Made by a program: the position numbers and the translations under genes. The notes beneath the pieces were generated by a model. The model made no database searches. It worked only from the letters and a program-made list of their open reading frames with translations, and was not told the DNA's origin. From Planctomycetia bacterium (lineage in GTDB: Bacteria; Planctomycetota; Planctomycetia; Gemmatales; HRBIN36), in the NCBI GenBank assembly GCA_016795155.1, contig JAEUIE010000019.1, forward strand, positions 1 to 64,000: a stretch of 64,000 nucleotides of DNA, read 5' to 3'. Positions 52,437-61,879 of the stretch are shown here, in pieces (the stretch's first letter is position 1; every line of letters starts with the position of its first letter).

Positions 52437-53324
52437 ATGACCAAGAATAAAATCTCGGTTATGGCAATGTTCTTACTCGTATCCTGTTTCTGGATCGCTT
52501 CCCCAACAACGTCTGCCTTTGAAAAACCATCTTCCAACACTTCACGTGACGTTGAGATCATTCGTGATCTGCCCTACATCGATACCCCCGAAGCTGATCC
52601 GATCAAGCATAAACTCGATCTGTATCTCCCCCCTGGCCGCAAGGACTTTCCTGTCCTTGTTTTCGTGCATGGTGGTGGCTGGACTCACGGCGACAAGAAA
52701 TTCTGGTTCGATATTTATGGCAAGTTCGGATTGGCATTTGCCAAAAAGGGGATCGGCGTAGCAGTGATCAATTATCGCCTGATTCCCAAGACCACGCACG
52801 AGCAACAGGTTCGCGATGTGGCAAAAGCCATCTCGTGGGTCAGTCGTAACATTGGCAAATATGGGGGCAACTCAGGTCAGTTGTTTCTAGCAGGGCATTC
52901 TGCAGGCGGCCATCTGGTTTCCCTCATTGGCTGCAACTCCGAATGGCTTCGTGAAGCAGGATTGGAAACGAATCTGATCAAAGGCATCATTTCCATCAGT
53001 GGAGTATTTGATGTTCGACCCGATCTCCTGCTGTTTAATGTTGTCTTCGGGAAGAGCACTCAAGATCGCGAAAAAGCATCTCCCATCTCGCATGTCAAAC
53101 CGGGGTTGCCTCCCTTTCTGATCCTGCATGGCGACTATGAATTACCGCAATGTGACGGCACATGTGCAAGGCAGTTCTTTCACAAACTGGAAGAGTGCCA
53201 TGTCAATTGCAAGCTGCATTCCATATCTCAGCGCGATCATATGTCCATCATTGCACGCATTTCGGAAAACAATGATCCTGCACAGCAGACCGTGCTGGAG
53301 TTCATCCAATCACATAAGCCATGA
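52437..53324 (+). CDS. Exported alpha/beta hydrolase (esterase)
   Basis: A 295-residue protein with a signal peptide (to about residue 28, TSAF). The alpha/beta-hydrolase core has HGGGWTHGD (about 78-86), nucleophile GHSAGGH (Ser about 155), HGDYELPQ for the acid region and a C-terminal HMSI His. It belongs with carboxylesterases/kynurenine-formamidase-like BD-FAE hydrolases and is related to the protein at 10891. Its TGA overlaps the gluQRS start as ATGA, so an esterase and a tRNA-modifying enzyme are coupled, probably without functional meaning. Confidence 0.87.
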   Translation: MTKNKISVMAMFLLVSCFWIASPTTSAFEKPSSNTSRDVEIIRDLPYIDTPEADPIKHKLDLYLPPGRKDFPVLVFVHGGGWTHGDKKFWFDIYGKFGLAFAKKGIGVAVINYRLIPKTTHEQQVRDVAKAISWVSRNIGKYGGNSGQLFLAGHSAGGHLVSLIGCNSEWLREAGLETNLIKGIISISGVFDVRPDLLLFNVVFGKSTQDREKASPISHVKPGLPPFLILHGDYELPQCDGTCARQFFHKLEECHVNCKLHSISQRDHMSIIARISENNDPAQQTVLEFIQSHKP

Positions 53325-54253
53325 AACCGGTTACAGGCAGACTGGCTCCATCACCCACCGGCAGTCAGCATATCGGTAATGCTCGCACCTATCTGGCAGC
53401 CTGGCTGTCATCGCGTCAACAATCAGGCAACATCAGGCTGCGTATCGAAGATATCGATTCTCCCCGCACCAAACCCTTTGCCGTGCAGCAGGCACTCGAT
53501 GACCTGCAATGGCTCGGCCTGCAATGGGATGGACCACCTGTTGTCCAGACCACACGCATGGAACTCTATCAGAATGCCTTGGATCGGTTAAAGGCAAGAG
53601 AACTGGTATACCCATGCACCTGCACCCGCAAAGATATTGAACTGGCTGCCAGCGCACCGCACGCTGAGCATGAACTGCCACCCTACCCTGGCACCTGCTC
53701 CCATCGTAATGCTTCTGATGCCAAAAAAATCACCAATAAACCCTACGCCTGGCGGTTTCGTTCCTCCAACTCAGCACTCTCGTTTTATGATGACTTTGCA
53801 GGACAGCAGAATCTGAATGTTGCCTACGGCGGAGATTTTGTCGTCTGGAAGAATAACGATACTCCCGCCTATCAGCTTGCCGTGGTAGTTGATGATGCGG
53901 AAATGGGGATCACCGAAGTCGTTCGAGGCGATGACCTGATCCCCTCGACCCCCAGGCAAATTCAACTGTACGAGGCTCTGGGTTTGCCGATGCCTCGGTT
54001 TTATCACATTCCACTCGTCATCGGTACCGATGGCCATCGCCTGGCCAAGCGGCATGGCGATGCACGAATCTCCACTTTTCGCGAGCAAGGTCTGCCTACA
54101 ACCACTTTACTCGGCCTTCTCGCCTATTCGCTCGGAATGCAGGATCGATGCGAACCAATCCAATTAGGTTCACTACTTCAAACTTTTCAAATTCAGGCGG
54201 TTCCGAAATCACCATTTGTCATGACTGATGAACTATTGCGGAACCTGAATTGA
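53321..54253 (+). CDS. gluQ: Glutamyl-queuosine tRNA(Asp) synthetase GluQRS
   Basis: A 310-residue truncated glutamyl-tRNA synthetase, matching GluQRS in length because the anticodon-binding half is missing. It has a HIGH-like motif in APSPTGSQHIGNA, RIEDIDSPR, zinc-site residues YPCTCTR and PGTC, EVVRGDDLIPSTPRQ, and LAKRHGDARIS in place of KMSKS. It attaches glutamate to queuosine at position 34 of tRNA(Asp), independent of the tRNA acceptor end. QueA in the same window shows that the host makes queuosine. Confidence 0.94.
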   Translation: MKPVTGRLAPSPTGSQHIGNARTYLAAWLSSRQQSGNIRLRIEDIDSPRTKPFAVQQALDDLQWLGLQWDGPPVVQTTRMELYQNALDRLKARELVYPCTCTRKDIELAASAPHAEHELPPYPGTCSHRNASDAKKITNKPYAWRFRSSNSALSFYDDFAGQQNLNVAYGGDFVVWKNNDTPAYQLAVVVDDAEMGITEVVRGDDLIPSTPRQIQLYEALGLPMPRFYHIPLVIGTDGHRLAKRHGDARISTFREQGLPTTTLLGLLAYSLGMQDRCEPIQLGSLLQTFQIQAVPKSPFVMTDELLRNLN

Positions 54254-54260
54254 CTGGTTC

Positions 54261-55883
54261 TTAATGTCCTCCCAATGCTGGCAGCCACAGTCGGGCAATC
54301 TCGAAGAATAAAACAATTCCTGCGACATCAACCGCCGTGGCAACAAACGGACTCGATGCCAGTGCCGGATCCCAACCAATGAACTTAAATAGCAACGGCA
54401 AGAGGGCACCAACCACAGTTCCTATCAGACAGATGCCTGCAACTGAGGTTCCCACGATGGCAGCCAGGCTCCAGCGGTCTACCTGCTTCACGCTATACAG
54501 GCATTGTGCAGGAAACTCGACTATTTGATTACCATTGACTGTAGTCGACTTTAAGGGAACAGAAGTATCTTTTCCAGCCGGCAAGACTACTTCAGCATCA
54601 ACTTTGGTTCGCACGCCAACTTCCTGCAGGGTGCCAGCGGGTATGACATACTTGCCAGGCGACGATTGCTTCAGAGATGTATCAGCAGGTAACTGAACGC
54701 GAAATGCATTTGCTCTCTGATCTTCGCTGTTGATGGTAGACTCTTTGGTAAATGAAGCACGCACCCAGCCTATGGCGCCAAGCGCCACCCCCAGGGCCAA
54801 ACCCATAATCAGCTCTTTTCGAAGTATCTTCCACCATTGCTGGGGTGTTACTTGCCTTAATGCCAACGCTCGCGTGATGAGTGTAGCCGCCTGAGAACCG
54901 GAATTGCCTCCTGTTGAAATGCACAGTGGGATAAACAGGCTTAATACCGTAATAGCTTTGATGGCATCTTCATAACGTTCCAGTGCAGAGAAGGTAAACA
55001 ATTCCGCAATGAAAAGAAGCGAAAGCCAGAATACACGCTTCCGCCAGACATTGAGGAAATGCGACTCCATATAGTTTTCACCCAATGGAACCATACCGCC
55101 CATGCGCTCTGCATCTTCGGTGGCTGCTTCCACGAGCACATCAACCACGTCATCATGGGTAACGATGCCAATCAGCCGATTATCCGAATCCACCACCGGA
55201 ATAGCCAGCAAATCATATCGTGCCAGTTTCTGGGCTACTTCTTCACGATCATCCTCTGCTTTGACTGTATAAACGTCCGTCTCCATGACATCACGTACCA
55301 GCGACTGTCGCTGCGCCATGATTAAATCACGCAAACTGGCGATTCCCAACAGGTGGCGATCGGCATCGAGAACATAGACATAATAAAGCGTTTCTGCACT
55401 GGGGGCCTGCAACCGCAATCGCTCCAGCGCGTCCGCCACCGTAATATTCTCGGGCAGCCAGGCATAATCGGTGGTCATCACGCCGCCTGCGGTGCCTTCC
55501 GGATATTTCACGAGCATGGCAATATCGCGGCGATCAGCTTCATCCACCAGGCGGATCATTGCTTCCGCGACGGGCGGTGCCAACCTTCGCAGCAAGTCAA
55601 CACGATCATCATGCGACATCTTCTCGATGAGTTTGGCCATGTTTTCACGGCCAGTGCCCAGCGCCAGCTCTTCCTGCTTATCGTGTGGAAAATATTCAAA
55701 CACTAGAGCTTGCTGATTCATGGGGCAGGCGCGAAGAAACGACCAGACTTCAGGCGGAGTAAGATTGTCCAGCGATTCCGCTACGGTAGCCGGGTGAATA
55801 TTTTCAACAAAGGCTGCCATGCCTGCATGATCCTGCTCTTCCAGCATCATGCGTACTTCCGGACTGAATAATGGGTGCGGCAT
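54261..55883 (-). CDS. mgtE: Magnesium transporter MgtE with extracytoplasmic insert
   Basis: A 540-residue protein, against about 450 for standard MgtE. An N domain (1-135) and two CBS domains (136-260) precede five membrane segments. Signature segments are PLCISTGGNSGSQ near 319-331 and the ion-site Asp505 in DPALASSPFVATAVD. Residues about 377-468, between membrane segments 3 and 4, form an extra polar beta-rich insert on the outside (SPGKYVIPAGTLQEVGVRTKVDAEVVLPAG). Known MgtE channels lack this. The core residues of the gate are intact, so transport should be retained. It converges on gluQRS. Confidence 0.93.
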   Translation of the reverse strand: MPHPLFSPEVRMMLEEQDHAGMAAFVENIHPATVAESLDNLTPPEVWSFLRACPMNQQALVFEYFPHDKQEELALGTGRENMAKLIEKMSHDDRVDLLRRLAPPVAEAMIRLVDEADRRDIAMLVKYPEGTAGGVMTTDYAWLPENITVADALERLRLQAPSAETLYYVYVLDADRHLLGIASLRDLIMAQRQSLVRDVMETDVYTVKAEDDREEVAQKLARYDLLAIPVVDSDNRLIGIVTHDDVVDVLVEAATEDAERMGGMVPLGENYMESHFLNVWRKRVFWLSLLFIAELFTFSALERYEDAIKAITVLSLFIPLCISTGGNSGSQAATLITRALALRQVTPQQWWKILRKELIMGLALGVALGAIGWVRASFTKESTINSEDQRANAFRVQLPADTSLKQSSPGKYVIPAGTLQEVGVRTKVDAEVVLPAGKDTSVPLKSTTVNGNQIVEFPAQCLYSVKQVDRWSLAAIVGTSVAGICLIGTVVGALLPLLFKFIGWDPALASSPFVATAVDVAGIVLFFEIARLWLPALGGH

Positions 55884-55953
55884 AGGCGTATCCTTTAAGA
55901 GGCACTTATAAGTACCAAACTACACGCAGTTGGGGCAAGGCATCATGCGAACT

Positions 55954-56853
55954 TTATTCCTGCCAGTTCAGTCCAAGCTTGTCGATCTCTCTTCGAACTG
56001 CAGCAATGTGCGAAGGCGTGGTACCACAGCAACCGCCAATCAATGTAACGCCCGCGTCGGCAAACGACTTGACCATGGAAGCCAACTCACCAGGCAGAAA
56101 CTCACATTCGAGCGTATCGGTGATGCCAGGCTTGAATAGCAGGGGTAGTGATGTCTTCTCGCGGTAATCTTTAATGATCTGCAAGTGATCCTTCAGCCGC
56201 AAGTTGGAACCACAATTAGTTCCCAAGGCCAGCAATCTCATCCGGTGTTGTTCAGCCCAGGTAGCCACATCGCTGGCCATTTTTTGACTATCTTCGCCCG
56301 ATTCGACCACCCAGCAACTATCGCTCCTGGGCAGTCGGCTGAATGAAAACGATACCATCACCGGAATCGCATACTCATGTAATCGGGTTTTCGCGATCAA
56401 GAACCTCATACGATCCAGTCTCATTTGCGTTTCGAACAAGAGGGCATCACATATTTTCAAATCCAATGCACATTTCATCAGCGCCGCAATCGACTGTTCA
56501 TCATCGCCCATGGCAGAACCAATATCGCCGACAACATACAAATGATCCCATTCAGGAACACGTGTATGATCATAGGCTGCCGTTACCGCTTCACGCGAGT
56601 TTTCCTCACCACGCAGATAACTGAGATGTGCCTGAAACGTGTTGGTCAGTAATACTTCTGCACCTGCATTCACGTAGTCTTCGTAAACCACCTGCACCGC
56701 ATCAGGGTGGGACAAGTTCCAGGCCAACGTGGAACTGACAGTCGGATCGAGTCCGGAACGCATCAGTTCCGTACCCATCGGCCCATCCATCAGAATGAGC
56801 TTGCCCCGCTGCTGGGCGTCTTTGACAACCTCTGCAAAAGGTGGCCTCGCCAT
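55954..56853 (-). CDS. Homocysteine S-methyltransferase family protein
   Basis: A 299-residue TIM-barrel protein. Zinc-binding cysteines appear as the Cys in LGTNCGS and the adjacent pair in GGCCGTTPSH. MDGPMGTEL near the start and LLTNTFQAH are typical of the betaine/homocysteine methyltransferase (BHMT/MmuM/MetH-N) family. It transfers a methyl group from a donor, such as S-methylmethionine or betaine, to homocysteine or a similar thiol. The donor is not determined. It starts 3 bases after the TAG of the S46 peptidase gene on the same strand. Confidence 0.87.
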   Translation of the reverse strand: MARPPFAEVVKDAQQRGKLILMDGPMGTELMRSGLDPTVSSTLAWNLSHPDAVQVVYEDYVNAGAEVLLTNTFQAHLSYLRGEENSREAVTAAYDHTRVPEWDHLYVVGDIGSAMGDDEQSIAALMKCALDLKICDALLFETQMRLDRMRFLIAKTRLHEYAIPVMVSFSFSRLPRSDSCWVVESGEDSQKMASDVATWAEQHRMRLLALGTNCGSNLRLKDHLQIIKDYREKTSLPLLFKPGITDTLECEFLPGELASMVKSFADAGVTLIGGCCGTTPSHIAAVRREIDKLGLNWQE

Positions 56854-56856
56854 CTG

Positions 56857-58935
56857 CTACTCCTGGTTCATGCCAAGTTCCTGCAGCAATGGCTTGACAT
56901 CATACAACTTCCGCATCGCTTCGATGATGGCAGAAGAATGCACAGCAATGTGCCTGGCCTGCACATCAGTGTAGACAAAGTTTCTCACCAAGCCGTGACG
57001 ATTGCGATCAAAATTAATTCCCACAAATTCCCCTTTCAGATTCACCACCGGGCTGCCACTGTTTCCGCCAATCGTATCTGCGGTGCTGACGAAATTGAAA
57101 GGCGTATCGAGTTTCAGCTTCGACTTACCCTCCAGCCAACGCGAAGAAAGTTGAAAAGGCGGTTTACCTGCATTTTCCTTTTCACGATCAAATACTCCTT
57201 GGAAGGTAGTACAGTATGGCAGCGTTCTTCCATTCACCTGGTATCCTTTGACCGTGCCGAAAGCCAATCGAAGGGTAAACGTGGCATCAGGAGCCAATTG
57301 CGTTTCATATACTTTAAACCTTGCCTGGGCTATGGCTGAGTAAGCCTGCCGCTCTGGCTCTTCAACCGTTTCTTCATGCTGCTTTCGGAACTTGCGAGCC
57401 TCTTCGTCGATAGATTTCACCAGCAGAATCATCGGATCCTGGGATTCCTGCAGAGCCGACTTGCTGCCAGCCAGTCGTTTTCGTTCATCGACATCAAACA
57501 ATTTGGAAGAATGAACCAACTCCCCTGCCCTGTTGGCGGGTGATTGGCCCTGTAGCACCTGTTTTACAAGCGGATGTTCTCCGCCCAGTTGCTCTGCGAA
57601 GAATGTCAGCGAGGCTGCCAGCTTGGAATGCTCTAGTTCTGGATAAAGTGGAGCAGGAGAAAACAACTGCAATTCCAGGGAAGAAAGTGCCGAATCGCGA
57701 TACTCCCTCAGCCTCTCTCCATTAGGTTTCGCTTTTTCAGTATTCAGGCGAACCAGGTCGCGGGCGATTTTGAACAATACGGAATCAAAAGCATCGCCTG
57801 TTTCCAGCATAGACCAGCCGTGATAAAACCCTCGCAATGCTGACTGCGATTGACGAATCGTTTCAATGGCTTTCTGCACTTGCGCAACATCATGATTCTG
57901 GTTCGATGCTGAGAGTGATTTCAGCAACTCCTCTTCCTGCTTCCGCTTCGTTTCTAGAATGGTCGCGTCCAGAAGCCCCTGATACTGCCCGCTGAATGCC
58001 TTGCGTGCATTGGCCGTGCTGTAGAAGTCTTTCTGGACCCACTTCCGATGCTCCGGACTGCGTTCACCAAACTGTATCAGGTTCGCTTCACGATTTCGAA
58101 GTCGTGTCAACGTGTATGGCAACAGAACATCGCGTCGAAATCGCAGCCGCTCATACGTTTCCAGCCGTTGCGTCGTTCCCGGATGGCCGCTAACAAAAAC
58201 CAGTTCATCGGGCTGTGGTCCATTGGCTGACCACTTCAAGTATTCCTTCGATTCGTAAGGCTTGCCATTCTCGTACACGCGGAAGAAACAGATATCCAGA
58301 TTGAATCGCGGATATTCAAAGTTATCAACATCGCCGCCAAAGCTCGCAATGTCCTTCTCCGGCGCGAAGACCAACCGCACATCGGTAAACTTCTTGTAAC
58401 GATAGAGGTGATACTGCCCGCCTTGATAAAGGGTAACCACATCGCTTCGCAAGCCTGTCTTATCAAGTGATTCCTTCTCGATTGCAGCCATAGCGGCCCG
58501 CCGTGCTGCATTCGACTGCCCGGCATTCATGTCAGGCTTCACCGCTGCGTTAACCTTGGCCGTCACGTCCTCCATTTCAATCAGAACATTCACTTCCAGG
58601 TCAGGACATTTCAGTTCTTCCTGTGGCGAACGAGCCGTGTACCCGTTGGAATAGTAATCCTGGTTAGGCGGACTCAGTTTCTGCAATGCGTCAGCCCCAA
58701 CATGATGGTTGGTCAACAGCAAACCATGGGGAGATACAAAGCTGCCTGAACCACCGTTGTTCAGCCTGACAGAAGCCAGTTGAAGGTGTCGCAACCATTC
58801 GTCCGACAAAGTAACCTGGTATTTATCCTGCAGTATTTTTCGCGGAGGATGACTGAAAAGCCACATCCCTTCATCGCCGACACTGGTCATGACCATTCCC
58901 CCGCAAATCAAGAAAGCCAGCAGTATGCGAAACAT
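56857..58935 (-). CDS. S46-family dipeptidyl peptidase (DPP7/DPP11-like)
   Basis: A 692-residue exported serine peptidase with a signal peptide (about 1-18) and chymotrypsin-like double beta-barrel motifs: catalytic His in LLTNHHVG near 75, Asp in FGGDVDNFEYPRF, and Ser in TIGGNSGSPVVN near 631. A large helical domain lies between barrel halves, as in bacterial DPP7/DPP11, which remove dipeptides from the N-terminus of extracellular peptides. Length is normal for the family. It lies directly upstream of a homocysteine methyltransferase gene. A role in peptide scavenging is inferred. Confidence 0.92.
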   Translation of the reverse strand: MFRILLAFLICGGMVMTSVGDEGMWLFSHPPRKILQDKYQVTLSDEWLRHLQLASVRLNNGGSGSFVSPHGLLLTNHHVGADALQKLSPPNQDYYSNGYTARSPQEELKCPDLEVNVLIEMEDVTAKVNAAVKPDMNAGQSNAARRAAMAAIEKESLDKTGLRSDVVTLYQGGQYHLYRYKKFTDVRLVFAPEKDIASFGGDVDNFEYPRFNLDICFFRVYENGKPYESKEYLKWSANGPQPDELVFVSGHPGTTQRLETYERLRFRRDVLLPYTLTRLRNREANLIQFGERSPEHRKWVQKDFYSTANARKAFSGQYQGLLDATILETKRKQEEELLKSLSASNQNHDVAQVQKAIETIRQSQSALRGFYHGWSMLETGDAFDSVLFKIARDLVRLNTEKAKPNGERLREYRDSALSSLELQLFSPAPLYPELEHSKLAASLTFFAEQLGGEHPLVKQVLQGQSPANRAGELVHSSKLFDVDERKRLAGSKSALQESQDPMILLVKSIDEEARKFRKQHEETVEEPERQAYSAIAQARFKVYETQLAPDATFTLRLAFGTVKGYQVNGRTLPYCTTFQGVFDREKENAGKPPFQLSSRWLEGKSKLKLDTPFNFVSTADTIGGNSGSPVVNLKGEFVGINFDRNRHGLVRNFVYTDVQARHIAVHSSAIIEAMRKLYDVKPLLQELGMNQE

Positions 58936-59062
58936 GTCGGAATCCCAATGGAAGTCTGCACCTTTAGGTTGAGTTTTAGTTTACAACTTGCATGGTAAAT
59001 GGAATGCAATCTCATCTGCGAGGTCATAAAACACTCTTCCCAGCTTGTGATGAGGATGCTTC

Positions 59063-60253
59063 ATGCCTGCACGCATTGTACTCTCGCCGCGCAAGGCTAA
59101 ACCCTTTTACGCCCGGCATCCATGGGTCTTTCCAGGCGCCATCGCCGAGACAGAAGGCACTCCGCAGGATGGTGAAGCAGTCGAAGTCTATTCCCACGGC
59201 GGCGCCTTTATCGCCCATGGATTGTTTAACAGTAAAAGCAGGCTCCGAGTCAGACTGTATTCGTGGAATTATGAACAGCCTATAGATGAAGCGTTTTTCC
59301 ATAAACAACTCAACAAAGCGATCTCGTTCCGTCGCGACACCCTCAAACTGACTGGGCCCGGCCTGGCCGCACGGCTGGTTTTTTCAGAAAGCGATGGTCT
59401 CAGTGGCCTGACGGTTGATCAGTATGATCGCTTTCTGGTGGTGCAATTCACCAGTCTAGGACTGGTTCAGCGTAAACAGTTAATTTTTGATCAGCTCCAG
59501 CAACTGGTTCAACCTGAAGGTATCTATCTTCGCACCGAACGAGGCATGGGCGAGCAGGAAGGCATCGAACTGCAGGACGAGTTGATTTCCGGCAAGTTGC
59601 CCGATACACCACTAACCATCAGAGAAGGCGAGGTGCTGTTCGAAATCAACCTGCAGGAAGGACAGAAGACCGGCTTCTACCTTGATCAGCGTGATAACCA
59701 TCAGCGTGTCGCAAAGTACACTCCAGGCCGCACGATGCTCGATGCCTTCAGCTACAGTGGTGGCTTTGGACTGCATGCCGCCCGTGCAGGTGCCACCCAG
59801 GTAACTTGCGTGGATGGTTCAGAAAATGCACTCGAACTCGGCAAGCGCAACGCAGAACTCAATCAGGTGAGCCATCTGATGCAGTTTTTCCGTTCCGATG
59901 TTTTCAAATATCTGGAACAACAGGTACAGGCTAACGCCAGATACGATGTCATCTCCCTTGACCCACCCAAGTTTGCACGATCTCAAGCTGCAGTGGAAAC
60001 TGCCCTGAAGGGTTACCGCCGATTGCTGGCCTTATCTTTGCAATTGATTAACGATCAGGGTATTCTGGTTCTTTGCTGCTGCTCAGGGCTCATCAAGATG
60101 CATGAACTGGAAGAAATTTCAGCCCAGGTTGCTACGGAAGCTAAGAAGCCTCTTCAGATTCTTGAACGGCATGGCCAACCGCCTGACCATCCTGTTTCAC
60201 TGGCGTGTCCCGAAACTTCGTACCTCAAATGCCTCATTTTCAAAGTTGCATGA
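59063..60253 (+). CDS. RlmI-like 23S rRNA m5C methyltransferase
   Basis: A 396-residue SAM-dependent methyltransferase with an N-terminal PUA RNA-binding domain (1-75) followed by an EEHEE-like region and a Rossmann methyltransferase. It has DAFSYSGGFGLHAAR for SAM, ISLDPPKFARS for the active site (DPPxF), and CCCSGL near the C-terminus holding the catalytic Cys region. This matches RlmI (YccW), which makes m5C1962 in 23S rRNA. GAGG precedes the ATG at 59063. It ends one base from the convergent gene at 60255. Confidence 0.92.
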   Translation: MPARIVLSPRKAKPFYARHPWVFPGAIAETEGTPQDGEAVEVYSHGGAFIAHGLFNSKSRLRVRLYSWNYEQPIDEAFFHKQLNKAISFRRDTLKLTGPGLAARLVFSESDGLSGLTVDQYDRFLVVQFTSLGLVQRKQLIFDQLQQLVQPEGIYLRTERGMGEQEGIELQDELISGKLPDTPLTIREGEVLFEINLQEGQKTGFYLDQRDNHQRVAKYTPGRTMLDAFSYSGGFGLHAARAGATQVTCVDGSENALELGKRNAELNQVSHLMQFFRSDVFKYLEQQVQANARYDVISLDPPKFARSQAAVETALKGYRRLLALSLQLINDQGILVLCCCSGLIKMHELEEISAQVATEAKKPLQILERHGQPPDHPVSLACPETSYLKCLIFKVA

Positions 60254-60254
60254 T

Positions 60255-60932
60255 TTAAATCAGAAATGGATTCGATACCATCTCTTCACCCGTCGTCGTT
60301 TCATCGCCATGCCCCGGATAAACGATGGTGTCCTCCGGCAAACTGAACAGCTTCTTTTTTATCCCCGTAATCAATTGCTGATGATTGCCGTTGGGAAAAT
60401 CCGTTCTGCCTATGCTGCCTTGAAACAGTGTGTCACCACCAAACACGATATGTGGTTGGCGGTCAGTCAGGACAAAAACGATATGCCCTGGGGAATGGCC
60501 TGGTATTTCCCTGATATTCATATCAATGCCTGCAAGGCTAATGGAATCACCCTCATTCAACAATTGATCCGCAGGCGGGCTGATGATATCCATTCCAAAA
60601 GGCCGGCTCAGATTCAGCACCGGATCAGTCAGCATGGGTGCATCACCTTCACCAATATAAAGCGTCGCCTGCGGAAAATGCTTTTTCATGGAAGCGTTGC
60701 CTGCAATGTGATCAGCATGGCCATGCGTGTTCAGGATGGCAACCAGGTGCAGCTGGTGCTTTTTGAGCTTTGCCAGTATTAACTGAGGCTCCAGTCCAGG
60801 ATCAATCACTACAGCATCATCCCGGCCTTCCAGATAAACGATGTAGCTGTTCTCGGCAAAAGGCATGGACAAAACCGGTATGACTTGTAATGCTGTTTGC
60901 TTCATGGAAGTAACATCCAGGGTAGACATCAT
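60255..60932 (-). CDS. Metallo-beta-lactamase-fold hydrolase (glyoxalase II-like)
   Basis: A 225-residue soluble hydrolase with the zinc motif THGHADHIAG at about 71-80, the later metal His in GHSPGH, Asp in GGDTLFQGSIGRTDFP, and terminal GHGDET. This arrangement fits the YcbL/GloB branch of hydroxyacylglutathione-hydrolase-like proteins, which cleave thioesters. Two adjacent ATGs (60932 and 60929) can start it. It is short for classical glyoxalase II because the C-terminal helical domain is absent, as in YcbL. Confidence 0.9.
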   Translation of the reverse strand: MMSTLDVTSMKQTALQVIPVLSMPFAENSYIVYLEGRDDAVVIDPGLEPQLILAKLKKHQLHLVAILNTHGHADHIAGNASMKKHFPQATLYIGEGDAPMLTDPVLNLSRPFGMDIISPPADQLLNEGDSISLAGIDMNIREIPGHSPGHIVFVLTDRQPHIVFGGDTLFQGSIGRTDFPNGNHQQLITGIKKKLFSLPEDTIVYPGHGDETTTGEEMVSNPFLI

Positions 60933-60987
60933 TCACTATTCATGTTATGGCTTTAGCAGGTAACAGAAGAGGCACACGGAGGTCATC

Positions 60988-61806
60988 ATGCGTAGCAAAA
61001 TCTGGCTGATTATTCTTGCCTCTCTTCTGATCGTGGCAGTTGGCGGTCTGGGCTTCGCCTGGAGTTACGGACTGTTCGACACTTCGGTGAAGAACGCAGG
61101 CTCCCACATCGAGAATAGTTCCAACACCTCCTTTGGCGATTTGACCGAGGCGTTGGCGCTGGCACGAAAAGCCCAGGAAGTGTTGAACCAGATGCCTGGC
61201 TACAAATGTGTCTATCTTCGCGATGAACTCATTGGCCTGGAAATGCAGCAAAACTATCTGAATCTGACCATTCAGCATAAACCGTTCAGCGTGTGCATGG
61301 AGTGGATTGAACCCAAGTCCAAGAAAGGTCGCAAGGCTATCTTCGTAGAAGGCAAAAACGACAATAAAATGTTGGTGAAGCAACTCGTTCTGAAACTGAC
61401 TCTTGATCCAGTCGAGTCAATCAAACGCAAGGAGAGCAGGCATACCATACGCGAAGCAGGTTTAAAGAATATGGTAGATCGATTCGTAGCAGCCTGGGAA
61501 AAGGAAATCCACCTGAGCGAAACAGCAACCAGATATTCTGATGCGGATGTCAAGGTGATGGTCAGCGGAAAGGAAGTGGTGTACCCATGCCGATGTGTGG
61601 AAACAGTACATCCCATGGAAACCAAAGGAAAATACACGTTCCAGCGAACTCTGGTTTTCTTCGATAAAACCAATCACTGGCCTGTGCGCATGGAAGGCTA
61701 CGATTGGCCTACTTCCAACAGTGGCGAAGGCCGTCTGGCTGAAAAGTATATCTACATCAATGTCCAACCACTTCCGAATCCAAAGCCCGACGATTTCAGC
61801 CTGTAA
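60988..61806 (+). CDS. DUF1571-family membrane-anchored protein
   Basis: A 272-residue protein anchored by one N-terminal hydrophobic segment (5-28). The exported part starts with an A-L-x-x-A-R helical stretch and continues with MPGYKCVYLRDEL and FSVCMEWIEP, the hallmark order of DUF1571 proteins, which fold like LolA/outer-membrane lipoprotein carriers. The function is unknown, but members are abundant in planctomycetes. GGAGG precedes the ATG. A strong hairpin terminator follows at 61826. Confidence 0.9.
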   Translation: MRSKIWLIILASLLIVAVGGLGFAWSYGLFDTSVKNAGSHIENSSNTSFGDLTEALALARKAQEVLNQMPGYKCVYLRDELIGLEMQQNYLNLTIQHKPFSVCMEWIEPKSKKGRKAIFVEGKNDNKMLVKQLVLKLTLDPVESIKRKESRHTIREAGLKNMVDRFVAAWEKEIHLSETATRYSDADVKVMVSGKEVVYPCRCVETVHPMETKGKYTFQRTLVFFDKTNHWPVRMEGYDWPTSNSGEGRLAEKYIYINVQPLPNPKPDDFSL

Positions 61807-61825
61807 CTCTTTCTTTCCAAAATAG

Positions 61826-61855
61826 AAACAGCGATGGCATGTGCCATCGCTGTTT
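61826..61855. terminator. Bidirectional intrinsic terminator
   Basis: A perfect 14-base stem (AAACAGCGATGGCA and TGCCATCGCTGTTT) with a 2-base loop lies between the convergent DUF1571 and ndk genes. A-rich and T-rich flanks (TTTCCAAAATAG, GTTTGAG) suit both directions. Confidence 0.85.
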
Positions 61856-61879
61856 GAGTATGAATGTAGTGGCTGATAA

